This document shows, piece after piece, positions 24,401 through 34,930 of a stretch of DNA of 64,000 bases. The DNA lies in the NCBI RefSeq assembly GCF_024679095.1, contig NC_066529.1, positions 3,589,094 through 3,653,093 of the forward strand, written 5' to 3'. Position numbers and translations under genes: made by a program. Position 1 is the first letter of the stretch. Every line of letters begins with the position of its first letter. The notes under the pieces were generated by a model that worked only from the letters and a program-made list of their open reading frames with translations, had not been told where the DNA came from and did not search any database. The stretch comes from Eriocheir sinensis. Lineage: Eukaryota; Arthropoda; Malacostraca; Decapoda; Varunidae.

Positions 24401-27025
24401 CAATACTCGCGTAAATCGAGAGTTACCTACCAAGTGAGACATTCTGGACATCAATGTTCTTCAAACTGAATCTTGTTATCATTATTATCTGGTATCTTGA
24501 GAATAAAGAAAAGAACTATGGAACTTCACTAATTTGACAGCTATTAATTATGAGGAAACCAGTTTGGGAACCACAACTGATATTTTAATTGTATTTATCA
24601 ATTTATTTAAAAAACATGTGAAAGTAATAAGCTGCATCAATAAAATAATGGAATGATAGGTTGTAAAAAATGCAGCTGATAAGTAAGGATGCTTATGATA
24701 ATAATACTTATGTACATCATGGGGCAAACTAGGCCACAAGGACTCCACATGGTGGATTATAAGATGTCCACTTCCTCATTCAGACTCTCTTAAACTATTA
24801 ATGTGATGACTGACGGCTGTAGATGATAAAGCATGCTAACAGTGGACTATATCAGAGAAGTTTGGAAGATATTATTGCATACTGATGTTAGGATGGGGGG
24901 AAATGATGAAAAACTGGCTCATCTTCTCACTGCCTTATTTCCTTTAATATGTAGCATAAGAGTTATGGAACAAATACCACATGAAGTGCCATTTTGTCTA
25001 CTTTATGGTGCTGTTATTGCCAGAGCTGTAGATGCAATGTTTGGTTGTGAGTAGAAGAAAAACAACACTATCTCACCTCCCGCACTGCGAGCCCCAATGC
25101 CCGTGAGTGTCCGTGTGTTACAGCCTTTAGCCATGGCTATGAGCAATTATATATGGCTATAAGAAACTAAATTAGCTATACTGTAGGCATTTCTGTTTGG
25201 CTATAAGCAATTATATTGGCTTTACTGTAAGCATTTCTATTTGGTTATTAGCAACTCTGGTTAGCTATGAGCAATAATGGTTGCATGCATGTACAGATGT
25301 ATCACCCGCTGTTCCATAGATACCCACACCCGTCAGTTAGGGGTTAAGAACAAACTCAAAATATTCAGTGTAGAAAAAGGGAACGGCTGTGTGTTATCCA
25401 AGATTAGGAAACTGATGCCTGAATGACTGCATCAAGTTGTCAGGTGGTAAAACAGTTATTGAGACATTGAAGGTTATTAAGCTATTTCTGCCCAAATCTG
25501 AAAGAAAGAAGTTTAGAAAGCAGAAATTTGTACCAGACTTAAATGTTTTTGAGAAGTCTAAGGAACAAGCAAAAATTTCAACAAAATGCTAAAGAAAGAA
25601 TAATCAAGCAAGAGTTAAGAAGACACAAGCAACAGTATAATGCCCCTGGTGAAATATATATATATTAACGATCAGAGAGGAGACAAACTTGATAGATGCT
25701 AAAGAATTTTCCATTAAAGATGGTTTCATTAACTTGAGAGAGGAAAAAACAACAATGGACTGGTAGTTTGAAAGGTTATTGAAGTCATCCTATTTAGAAA
25801 CCAGTTGTATGTGCACCCACTCACTGCAGGAGGAAAAGACATGTTGGTAGGCATAGGCAGGAGAGTCTGGCCAGGTAGGATGTCAGAGGGTAGGCAAAGC
25901 TTTTAATGACAATAAGAGAAAATTCAGCAATTCAGCAGGACTATAAGCCTTCTGAAGAGTTAGCCCAGAGAAAACATAATAAACATCATTAATAAAATAC
26001 TTTCTGCACATCTACTTATTCTCACCTCTGGGTCCTCAGAAGCCACCAGGGTCACCACTCGACCAGGCTGGAAAATATGTAGCTATACAGTCTTTTGTAA
26101 GGGTTTTAAAATTCTTTGAAAGTTATGCTAATATGTAGTATAGTCTGTTGCTATAAATACAGTATATTATGTTTATGTCTACCTCTAAAAGAAGTGAAAA
26201 CTGGCAGCTAGTGCCTAATTACATGATAAATGAAGTTTCAGACTGCCTCCTTCTAAGTTCAATTGATATTTTCCACCTTCATCACTGAAATGAAGCCCAG
26301 GGCTTTGTTGAGTTGTTTAACTTCAATGATATTTTCTTAAATTTTATGTTACATTATCAATCATTGACTGTTTCGTGCAGAGGTATGGTGGGGAGTACAA
26401 AAGAGGCCACGTGACAATTTTGAGGTGTTCAGGGAAGTATAAATTAGTTGCAGGGGCAGAGATTGGTCCTGAACCTTAACCTGCTGATGTCTATGAGCCT
26501 TTACCATTCTAGTCACCTCTTGTGACATGCAGTAAAATACAGAGACCTGCTCTGACCTACCATATCTCATGTTTATGTTATGGATTGATATAAAAATAAT
26601 AACAAAATATGTTCAGCAGAAAATTAATTACATCAAGGATCAAATACTGGGAACTCTCTCCTTCCAGAAAATTTATGGTTTGCAGTGTGTAGATAAGACT
26701 GCATCAAATACTTGAGAAAACATTTTGTTACTCCTAAGCTATACAAGGAATTTCAATTATTCTCCTCAGGGATTTTTTATTCCTAAGCTATGCAAGGAAT
26801 TTCAATTATTCTCCTCAGGGATTTTTTACTATCTATGAGAACACAAGAGGCTCTGAAGGGTTACTACAGAAACACTGCTATAATGCTGACCTTGCCTGGG
26901 ACTCCTCGGTGGTCTATGCTGGCATGCCAGAATCTCCGGACATAGCCCTTGATGTAGCCCACCACCCGCTGTGTGTATGGAAAGTCTACTTTCCATGTCA
27001 GGGACCCATATCCAAAGATCCACAT
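21469..27025 (-). CDS. CHAC2: Gamma-glutamylcyclotransferase, ChaC family; CHAC2-like isoform (isoform B)
   Basis: Four exons on the minus strand: 27025-26891, 26067-26026, 22154-21995 and 21671-21469, all joined at GT-AG sites in frame, giving 179 aa (human CHAC2 is 184). ChaC enzymes degrade cytosolic glutathione to 5-oxoproline and Cys-Gly. The YGSL substrate-binding motif is at residues 6-9 and the catalytic-type Glu at 85 (LDHREKDGY). The stretches [27 protein letters not shown] and GPSG.N..YLFQLA are family hallmarks. The first exon's ATG follows a good acceptor (TTTTTGCCTCAG), so an upstream 5'UTR exon is expected. Introns: 823 bp, 3,871 bp (containing the alternative exon 24110-23718) and 323 bp. 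The start is fixed by alignment with MW.FGYGSL. No clear AATAAA was found close downstream. Confidence 0.9.
21830..21945 (+). mobile_element. LINE tail fragment inside ChaC 3' intron
   Basis: The plus strand reads [15 protein letters not shown], matching the RW.D.I.AF.G..W pattern at the end of many LINE ORF2 proteins. The fuller relative lies at 54,340-54,650. It sits in the intron between 21995 and 21671. Confidence 0.5.
22639..22938 (+). CDS. Unrecognised small open frame, 99 aa, between the two ChaC 3' ends
   Basis: An ATG-to-stop frame with mixed, non-repetitive composition ([11 protein letters not shown]..., rich in Lys, Tyr and His) in AT-rich DNA, opposite in strand to ChaC. No family is recognised and no splice context is evident. 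Its end overlaps a perfect 24-bp palindrome (22,897-22,920). It may be a fragment of a mobile element ending at the TTAA-type terminus near 23,187, or simply chance. Low confidence that it encodes protein. Confidence 0.2.
   Translation: MKMAKQGAHYYDESAHKFYIKLVWYDRNRNGQRGCMFETVLLPHGCTKQREKSFKEKLYHYTKKYKVSGTNIRGLRELLYQSDTWHVACHMACHLKTNL
22897..22920. repeat. 24-bp perfect palindrome
   Basis: GTGGCATGCCAT followed by its exact reverse complement. No loop. Confidence 0.9.
22953..23187. mobile_element. Possible TTAA-bounded element remnant
   Basis: The right end reads, on the minus strand, TTAACCCTCACAGCGTCGGC and includes the perfect 16-bp palindrome GTCGTACATGTACGAC (about 23,152-23,167). This matches the TTAACCC start of other elements in the window. 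The left end (TTAACTGGCC at 22,953) is only a weak partner. CpG-rich against AT-rich surroundings. Confidence 0.35.
23718..27025 (-). CDS. CHAC1: Gamma-glutamylcyclotransferase, ChaC family; CHAC1-like isoform (isoform A)
   Basis: Shares exons 27025-26891 and 26067-26026 with isoform B, then joins in frame to a single terminal exon 24110-23718 (acceptor CCACAG, exon opens [10 protein letters not shown]), giving 189 aa. The alternative exon recodes everything after residue 59. It keeps the VWG.AY core, the catalytic-type Glu at residue 85 (within LNVRE), [31 protein letters not shown] and EDEHL, then ends in a Ser/Lys tail. LNVRE and the FM...EDEHL pattern resemble vertebrate CHAC1, whereas isoform B has the LD.REK.GY form of CHAC2. 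In vertebrates these are separate genes. Because exon 24110-23718 carries its own stop codon, the two 3' ends are mutually exclusive. Isoform use is inferred, not observed. Confidence 0.82.
24211..24428. mobile_element. Fold-back MITE, near-perfect 218-bp inverted repeat
   Basis: The left arm starts AGGTAACTCTCGATTTACGC and the right arm is its reverse complement, ending at AGTTACCT. The arms are about 95-100 bp each and differ at only a few positions, around a loop near 24,310-24,330. TA dinucleotides border both ends, consistent with a mariner-like MITE. It lies in the ChaC intron just upstream of the CHAC1-like terminal exon. Confidence 0.85.
24429..26025. other. Intron DNA, ChaC exon 2 to alternative exons
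   Basis: AT-rich. Apart from a TTGGCTATAAGCAATTA microrepeat (25,130-25,280) nothing recognisable was found. Confidence 0.5.
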
Positions 27026-27149
27026 CCTGAGGCAAAAATCTAAATTAGCTCTCTGGATAAATGCTGATAATATTTAACATTATAACTAAACAACTTTTTA
27101 GTGGCAGTTCTGAGTGAGTAGTGGAAGACTGCACTCACTCGTATGATAG

Positions 27150-27400
27150 GGATGATAGGGAAAGTTGGGGGCACAGGCTAAGTTGTGCATGGCCTTCGAG
27201 CCTGTGGCGGGTGAGAACCCATCACACCAGTACACAGAGCATATATGACATCCGAGTCACCACAGGATTTCCCAGGCACCAATTTATTCACCAGCCCAAC
27301 GGGAATAAAATGGGTGAGCTGGGTGCCAACAGTCCAGGGCAGGGTTCAGATCTAGGCCTGCAAATACATAGCTGGTTTTGGGCACTTCACCTATCTTGAA
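27150..27400. mobile_element. SINE-like dispersed repeat
   Basis: The phrases GTTGTGCATGGCCTTCGAGC, CTGTGGCGGGTGAGAACCCATC and TGACATCCGAGTCACCAC match, with changes, those at 55,000-55,100, where they form the body of an element with a tRNA-like head. A GGGTTCAGATCTAGGCCTGC segment at 27,343-27,363 would correspond to the head. It lies just upstream of the ChaC start codon. Confidence 0.55.
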
Positions 27401-28380
27401 CTGGCATTATTTTTATAAATTGTCAGTTTTTCCATGGGAGAGTATACATGTTTACAAGAAACCTGATGCCATTGTGCCTCTGAGTGACCCAAGCCGACCC
27501 TTGCTGAGCCACTGCAACAGATGGGGCTAAGATACTGTGTTATTTTTGGGTAAGTTGGGTTAGTAAATTTGAGGTGATAGTTATAGTTTAGTGGTGTAAG
27601 AGTTACTAATTTAGCAGTGAAAGGTTATCAGTTTAGCAGTAAAATTTACAATCCCAGGGCAGGTTTCAATGTTTCAGAAATTGCCACTAAGGATAGTAAC
27701 CTGTTGCTGCTATAATATAAACCTTTTGTAACATCCAAACATAGTTGCTTAATTAGTTGCTCAGATATTAAAATTCAGAAATTTGTGATGAGCATGATTG
27801 ACTGATGACATTAAAATTTATCAGAAAAAAAATGTCAACCACAGGAGTGAGCTGGGTGTAAGTCTGTAGTAATACAAAATACATAGGGCAGATTAACTCA
27901 AAACATTAAAATCTTTGTCAGAGAAAATAATCAAAAATATATATTAGGAAGGTTGGTTAATTTAGTTTTCCAAATGTCACCATCCAGTTCTGCTGAAAAG
28001 GAAGCTTTGTTCATTTAGACAAAACAAGCACTTGTCTATTCATTAACAAACTGTAAGAAACAAACTGGTACTTTTATGCTGAGGATGTGAAGAGGGTATG
28101 CTGAGCCACACCACCGTTTGCTGCAGTCAGTTTAGGCCTATGAAGAGAAGAACAGCTGATAGGCCGAGGATACAGAGGTGCTGATTTCAATGATGCCTGG
28201 TGGTGGTGTCAACGAGGTGATGGCTGGCCTATGTGTGGCAAGGTGATGACGGCAGCCTCCCTCCCCTCATCCCACGCTGCTAGGTGATAATGCAGTATAG
28301 TGATGTGCTGAGTCAGTGCTGTGATGCAAGAGGTTTGTGAATGTCACGTTATCGATCGGGTTGTCTCCAGTTTCTCGTTG
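27400..28380. other. Intergenic or ChaC 5' intron, nothing recognised
   Basis: AT-rich sequence with GTTTAGCAGT microrepeats near 27,600. An untranslated ChaC 5' exon should lie somewhere between here and 29.6 kb but could not be placed. Confidence 0.4.
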
Positions 28381-28610
28381 AGGACTCAAACGTTGAAGCC
28401 TAAACGTTGGGGACAATACCCTCATTTATGTTTTTCATTAAGACTTGCCCCATTGGTTTTCATTTAAGTTAAATGCCATCCCTATATAGGTAGGTTATGT
28501 AAGGCTGATAAGTTGATTCAAGATAAGACTGATTATAGTTGGTTGATTCAGGATAAGACTGCACAGGTGTATCATCCCCAACGTTTAGACTCAACGTTTT
28601 TGTCCCGACA
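28381..28610. mobile_element. Fold-back element with ~31-bp inverted ends
   Basis: Left 28,381-28,412 (GGACTCAAACGTTGA.. CTAAACGTTGGGGA) is matched by the reverse complement of 28,574-28,606 with a few mismatches. About 225 bp in all. The ends each contain two AACGTT boxes. Confidence 0.7.
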
Positions 28611-29325
28611 GCCTATAACTAGCTTTCAGGAGGGGGAGGGGAATTTTGTATTTAACTAAACGGTTGTTCACATCACCCCCTTTCGTGCTTCCCTCCTTGA
28701 AATCCCCTGACCCCTGCTGCCCACAAGACTCCTTCTCCAGCCAGGCCGCAGCCATCCCCCATTCCTCCAGTGACAGTCCATGCATGCTCGACCCAGTGCC
28801 CCAGTCCTTCACCCCGCCCTTCCTTCTGTCATATGTCACTATACTCACTGGTGCTATACGTGCTGTCAGCCTGTCATTCTTTGTATCTTTTCGTCTTGTG
28901 TGTGTGTTAGTAATTTTGATGATGGTATCCGTCCTACCGTTAGCAATATATAGAATGATTTTTTTTGTGACGATCGATAGACGGTATCTATAGCTTCGCA
29001 GCTTCTGAAATTACATGCAATGGAAACCACGTGTTAACACGTGGTTGACGTTAATCTTTTAATGCTAATAATTTAATGATGTGCATGACAGGGATCGAGA
29101 CAAATTTGTCTTTACTACAAATGAATCAATTAATGCTCAGCCAAGACGTACCTATACAGCTTTTTCTACAGACGGCAGGTTTTACCTGAGCATAAAATTA
29201 AAGTACGTTTCTAAAATGAGAAATAAAAGAATTTCCTCTACTGTCATTAAATTAGAACATTTACCGGGATGGTACACACATGATAGACATATACACATTT
29301 GAAAATACGCTATGAACTAATCTCT
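28611..29325. other. Intergenic, no gene supported
   Basis: Includes ACGTGTTAACACGT, a 14-bp perfect palindrome at 29,029-29,042. A 73-aa open frame at 29,081-29,302 has no recognisable relatives and no splice context. Confidence 0.35.
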
Positions 29326-29328
29326 ATT

Positions 29329-29520
29329 TCAACAAGGCATCGATGGAGTGGTGAGCCGAGGTGTGCCGGGGCGCCGAGAGGTCCAGCCGCCGCCCCGTGT
29401 GAGTGCGTTGGCAGCGGTGTCTTCCACGTCGGTGTCCTCCATGACCGCCCGGAGCACACGGCATGACCCAGCCAGGCGCCACACGGGGGAAAACATACCC
29501 CAAACTTTAAACACCACCAC
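29329..29520 (-). other. GC-rich segment opposite SSR1, possible ChaC 5' exon or promoter
   Basis: CpG- and GC-rich island in AT-rich DNA about 200 bp upstream of the SSR1 start codon. The minus strand holds a 63-aa frame ending ..RGGGWTSRRPGTPRLTTPS.. and stop, of no recognised family. Position suits a shared divergent promoter or the missing untranslated 5' exon of ChaC, but no splice donor was identified with confidence. Confidence 0.3.
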
Positions 29521-29589
29521 ACAATAAATATATATCCTTGTCTAATCCTTATACATCCACCCCAAAGCATAAAATAAGGGTTTAAAGTT

Positions 29590-29685
29590 GCGTGTCCGGT
29601 GCTGCCTGGCTACCCATAAAGTGAAGCTCGGCAGGCGGCGCGGCAGACACTCTCTCTTCCTCCCTGGACACGGCCGCTACACACC
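29590..29685 (+). promoter_or_regulatory. SSR1: SSR1 5'UTR / proximal promoter
   Basis: GC-rich 95-bp leader directly before the SSR1 ATG. A pyrimidine-rich stretch (CTCTCTCTTCCTCC, 29,650-29,664) resembles the oligopyrimidine initiators of many ER and ribosomal housekeeping genes. No TATA box is apparent. Confidence 0.35.
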
Positions 29686-32600
29686 ATGATCGGGTTGAAA
29701 AAGCTCCTCCTCCTCCTCTTTCTGGTCCTCCCCGCCATCGTAGCCTTAACAGATGGAGGTGAGTATTGTGTAGAATGGCACAAAAATATTATATACCCCG
29801 AAAGCCTCTTATATATTGTTTCCCGGGGTTGTATGTCACTGGCTGTCATGTGTGGTCAGGTGCTGTTTTTGTTGGTCCAGTTATCAATGTCTGAGGCTAG
29901 CGTGTTGGGGATGGCTCAGTTTGATTATTCCTCACTGTGGCTGGACTGGTAAGTCTTTATCTCAATCGGTATCGGGGAAAGAAGAGTTTGTGATGCTTGT
30001 GACAGGTGACGGCCGGCCAACCGGCGTGGAGGCCAGCTGGTCCAAGGCCTTGCATTTACTAAGGATCGCAGGTCCATATGCCTCCTTGGATGATGATATG
30101 TTGGTCCAGATAAGGTTTAGTCCGTCCATGATGATAAATAGTGAATTTTTATTACCTGTAACTTAGGTCATCAAAATAGCTTGTCATCAAATTTATTTTA
30201 ATTTTCTGCATACTTTGGATAAGATAATTTGGGGATTACTCACAATTCCGAAAGTCACTTGTTACTGCACTGCATTCACGGACTGAAAAAGAATCCCATG
30301 CTGTAAGTATTAACTTCGCCAGAGGAGGCTACTCTTTCGTGAATATTATCCGATAATTTTCATCTGTACACTCATGGGTGCTCTCCCGTGGGGTGCACTT
30401 TGGTCACAGCCGCATGTCTGTAATCATGGAGTAATGCTGGTTATAAATCATGCCTTAGGCCTGTTTCACACGAGTGGTTTTTTTTTTTCCGCGCGGTTTA
30501 GAAATCAATGAAGTTCAATGAGGCCCTACACACGGCCAGCGTGTGAAGGTCCTCATTGAACTTCATTGGTTTCCAAACCATGCGGGGAAAAAATGCTCGT
30601 GTGAAGCTGGCCTTAAGGTTCAGTCTGACTTATCAAATGCATGGTTTCCAGTTGTTATACAAATATGACATTTAAAAACTGATTAAATATTCCTCCCATC
30701 ACAAAATTGGAGAAAATCCCTATTTTAGCGGGGAGAGGTTACTATTTTCTTTTTGTTTTTCTCTGTTTGCTGGGGTAAGTTGGATCAAGTTATTATTATG
30801 TTGGAGTTTGGGTACCATCTCATAAACTACTAAAGTCAGTTGGGGTTCGATAAATTTTTAGTTTGATATCATCACATAGACTCCCGAGCTTCCCCAGCTA
30901 TCTCCATAGAGGTCCTTCAAGAGGGAAGTCATGGTAGCAGTCTACTAATGCTCTCACCTTCCTTTTTTCTTGAGTGAAGATAACTTTTCTTCACTGCTTG
31001 CATTTTTTCCTTCTCCAGATCATATCCTTGTTCTTACATACGTATAATGAGTCAATATTAAAATTACGTAGAAAGATATGTGACAACTCCAAAAATATAT
31101 CATTCTTATTTGTCTTCAGGGCGAATGACAGCGATGGCCCAAGAGGATGAGGTGGAAGGAGAGGAGGATGAATTGACAGACGATGATGAAGTGAATGTGG
31201 ATGACGGAACTGGGGCGGAAGTGGAAACAGCTGATGGCACTGAAGAAGAGGAAGAGGAAGATGAAGAAGAAGCTGCTGCCAAAGGTTCACCTGATGCTGA
31301 CACAGTCATCCTCTTCACCAAACCTGTGGGCACTGGCACAGGTGAGTGGCTTGTCTGTCTTCTGATTGTGTTATCTTCCTGTAACTTGAAGCTCACAACT
31401 TGCATGTTTTATATCTGCAACAGCCTTCCTTCGTCTGTATTTCATCTACAACTTGAACTCTTAAGAAAGGAGTATCAAGAAAGCTCTCCAACCTAAATTG
31501 ACCCTATCCCTCCCCCATCTCCTTGTACTGACTCTTTTTGCTGTAACAGCACTTAGGTTTTTTCTTTCTCATTATTATTGCCCTTGAGCTGCTTCCTTCG
31601 CTGTAAAAAAAAAATGGAACCCCTACTCCACCTCAGCTTCTAAAGAGTAATGAAATGTGGTTAATTATTTTGTTTTGTCAGTAAGATTTTTTTATAGTTT
31701 TCAAAAATTGTGTCAGGTCACATTACTGTTTTGTAAGTTATTGTCAGATGCATTGATGGCAGGTGGATTCATTGCACCAAATTGGAGGAGGAAAGACCAA
31801 GAAAAATTCCTGATAAAGAAAAAAAATGGCTATTTAATCATGATAATTATATTTTCAATGTGTGTTTTTACAATTGTTTCATTGCATGCTGTTGTCTACA
31901 GAACTGCCTGCTGGTAAGCTTGTGGAATTCCTTGTTGGGTTCACCAACAATGGAGACAAAGACTTTGTTTTGGATGCCATTGATGCTTCTTTCCGCTACC
32001 CAATGGACTTCAACTTCTACATCCAGAACTTCACTGCCATCCCCTACAACCGTGCTGTCAAGCCCCGCCAGGAGGCAACTGTTCTGTACTCCTTCTACCC
32101 CGCTGAAGCCTTTGCTGCCCGGCCCTTGGGACTTACAGTTAACCTGGCGTACCATGATGCTGTTAGTATATCGTATTGTTTATTGTCATGTTTTTCAGCA
32201 TTATCGCTACTTTAGTGTAAGCAAAAGATTTGGGGATATGGATACCATATGGATGAGTGTTTAGTAATAGGTAAAAAGAAAAATGCCAAACCTTTAAATA
32301 CTTTATTTCAGAAATATTATATTGGTGCCTCCTGCATACCTAAATGTTTCACCCACTGCCTCATAACCATTATAACAGTTCAGATAAGATATTTGAAAAG
32401 GCTCAAGCTATTTTCATGTAGATATAAAGGAGAAAACTTGTTTTCTAGGAAGCTGGTGTATAATGTTTAGTAAATGAGCCACTGGAATATGACAGGATTA
32501 TTGAATACCTCTTGATTATATATTTGAGCTTTCCCTTTCATAAGTGTCAGATTCATTGTTTATTGTTACTTTGTTATATGAAGCTAAGTAATGTTTTTTT

Positions 32601-34416
32601 CTTTTAGGATGGCAACGCCTTCTTAGAAGCAGTTTTCAACCAGACTGTGAGCATTGTTGAGTTAGATGAGGGCATGGACGGGGAAACATTCTTCCTGTAC
32701 GTGTTCCTGCTAGCCTTTAGCGTGCTGCTGCTGGTGGCTGGACATCACTTTCTCTCCTCATTCGGCCGCAAGAAGGGAAGCAAGAAGGCTGTCGTGGAGG
32801 TGGGCACCAGCAAACGTGACGATGTGGACTATGACTGGCTTCCCAAGGAAGTCCTCAATGAGATCAGTAAGTTTTATAATCTTTACTTCTTTTTATTTTC
32901 CTTTTTCATTGTGTATGTGTGTAATGATGACCCACACATTTCACTCTACATCTCTCAAGTAGTTGTGGCAATCCAGATTGCTTAATGTATTGAAATCGTG
33001 TCCATGACACTGTATCAATACTCTTTCATGTGTGAAATTTAAAAATTGATGAGCTTATTCTTTGGTTAGGCTTTCCATATGAGGCTTTGTGAAATGAATT
33101 CACTCCTAAACAAATCCATCCATCAGTCTATATTTCCAATGCCCTCTCCCTTCAAGTGAACTTCACTGAAGTGGTGACCATCATAGAAGTGTCCCCAATT
33201 TATCCCAGCACTGTAAATTCAATTTCTTGCCTGCTAACTCTTCAATACTTGTCCACTTTTGATCAGTTGCAATGGTGTCTCCTGCTGATATCCTCTCCCT
33301 CCCCATACACATTTTAGAAAGTCATCCTCATTCAATCCCTGTGCAAGTTGAGAGGAAACAATGCACTGAGCAGGCACAGAGTTTGAGGCAATAGGCAGAA
33401 ATAGTTTGAAGTGTATCATCAACAGTCTAACCTCATAGATTATGGGAAATCCTGACATTATACAGATGATGGTGATGATCCTCAGTCAATCCTTTGACAT
33501 GTCCAGACTATCTCAGATTACTGTATTTCACCCATTCACCCTCAAGTCTCCTCTCTCTACTGTCCAGAACTGTCATACACATTTATTATTTTCTCCTTCC
33601 CATCTTGACACACTACATGCACCTCATATAGAGGATTTCCACCACTCATACATGATAGATGTGGTACATTCCATAATCATGCTTCTAAGCATGAAAGAGT
33701 TAGGAGGATAGATAATGCAATTTCTTCAGCCTTGCATGTAAATTTTTCTCTGGCTTTCACTCATTTCATACAGAAAGAGATTGTTGAAATTCCTCAGCTC
33801 TGCTTGGGTTCTTAGAGAGTGCAATCAATGTCTTACCTGTACCTGTTGCAGTCATTTCCACCTTGTTCCTTTGTACAGTGGCAGTTATGGATTTTCTCCA
33901 GCCTTCCAACACTTCACCCTGCTTTCAAGCTAGATTATATATCCACACCATCCACTCCATGGCTACATCTCCATATTTCTGCATTCCTGCTGTTTTATCA
34001 TCAATATCAGGCCTTATCAACTTTTAAATTTTTTGTTGATTTCTTTATCTCAATCCTCCACTTATCTTTGGTTATGGCTACCCTACCTTAATTTTTACAA
34101 TCCCATATTGACCACTTCACTCATTCTCACATCAGATTTAAAATACCGTAGATTTCCTTTTTCCTTTTAATAGGTACCTCTTCCCTCTTATTCTGGAAGT
34201 ATTACCATACTCTTCTCCCATTTCTCTTTATTCCAAAAGAGAATTTTCTTAAGATAATTTGCTGATACCTAGATACCAAATTCCAACTCTACATTTTCTC
34301 TCCTGTCTTTCACCTCTTCTAACCCATTCATCTGATACCTCCTTCCACTTGCAGAGAAAACTCCCCGCCAGTCACCCGGGACCAGGAAGGCTAAACGTGT
34401 CGCTAGTTCTAAGTAA
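29686..34416 (+). CDS. SSR1: Translocon-associated protein subunit alpha (TRAP-alpha / SSR1)
   Basis: Five exons: 29686-29758, 31120-31341, 31902-32161, 32608-32866 and 34355-34416, with GT-AG introns and continuous frame, giving 291 aa (human 286). The protein is the alpha subunit of the TRAP complex, which sits beside the Sec61 channel in the ER membrane and helps selected signal peptides insert. Visible features: cleavable signal peptide (about 1-21, poly-Leu core), very acidic luminal segment (33-80, Glu/Asp runs), a conserved luminal domain (KLVEFLVGFTN, DASFRYP.DF.FYIQNFTA), N-glycosylation sequons at 141 and 196, one transmembrane helix (about 212-233), and a basic cytosolic tail ending KAKRVASSK. 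Both sequons are at the family positions. The start is fixed by the signal peptide; exon 5 by the KTPRQSP..RKAKR tail. It is complete with no lesions. Divergent from ChaC, convergent with UBR7. Confidence 0.97.
30458..30612. mobile_element. Harbinger-like MITE in SSR1 intron 1
   Basis: A 155-bp fold-back with ends GGCCTGTTTCACACGAG and, inverted, GGCCAGCTTCACACGAG, flanked on both sides by TTA, the target duplication typical of PIF/Harbinger elements. Internal inverted phrases AATGAAGTTCAATGAGG / CCTCATTGAACTTCATT extend the hairpin. Confidence 0.8.
31570..31616. mobile_element. Fragment of dispersed repeat (relative of 16,925-17,145)
   Basis: GCCCTTGAGCTGCTTCCTTCGCTGTAAAAAA matches the reverse strand of the phrase at 16,935-16,962. 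Confidence 0.4.
32867..34354. other. SSR1 intron 4 with LINE-tail-like sequence
   Basis: AT- and pyrimidine-rich. Segment 33,480-33,660 (TTCACCCATTCACCCTCAAGTC, TGTCCAGAACTGTCATACAC) resembles minus-strand LINE tails at 43,840-44,040. No other gene seen; open frames across the exon 5 boundary (34,259-34,732) are spurious. Confidence 0.4.
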
Positions 34417-34930
34417 GTCCTCGGAGCTCTCCAAGGATGACATGCAGTTGGTTGCTATAAGCAGCCATCATCAGGAAGAGCTGGATGACAGAGAAGAGGA
34501 AGAGCAGCTCATAAAATGCTCAAGTTTTAAGGATTTTGAGAACATCAAGTGTGTTTTTGTACTGTTGATTACATGGGATGGGGTGTTGATGGTGCTGGTT
34601 GCATCCCATGTAGATTTCATAAACTTTCCTTCTAGCCCTAGATTCTCAGTATTGTGGATCATGTTGGTATTCCCCTTGCAGCCCCGAAACACTATACAGG
34701 GGTGCCCCCAGAGTGGTCTTCAGGTGTGGTGACTTGGTTTGTTCACAACCCTCATTCACATGTTTTTCCCTCACAAGTCATCACATCTGAAGATTGCTTT
34801 GGGGGCAGCAATGTATGGTAGTGCTAATGTTTCCGGAAAAGTTGGATTTTTTTTTTTTTCCATCAATAAAACTGATTATCACTTTGTAAAAAACTTGGAA
34901 AATGTCTATAAGAACCAATAAAACTTTTCC
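34417..34930 (+). terminator. SSR1: SSR1 3'UTR and polyadenylation signals
   Basis: AATAAA hexamers at 34,865-34,870 and 34,917-34,922 lie about 450-500 bp after the stop codon, the only tight pair in this stretch. Confidence 0.6.

Noticed and set aside
34259..34732. 157-aa frame overlapping the last SSR1 exon
   Set aside because: It is in a different phase from the conserved KTPRQSP..RKAKR tail of SSR1 and begins in intron sequence.
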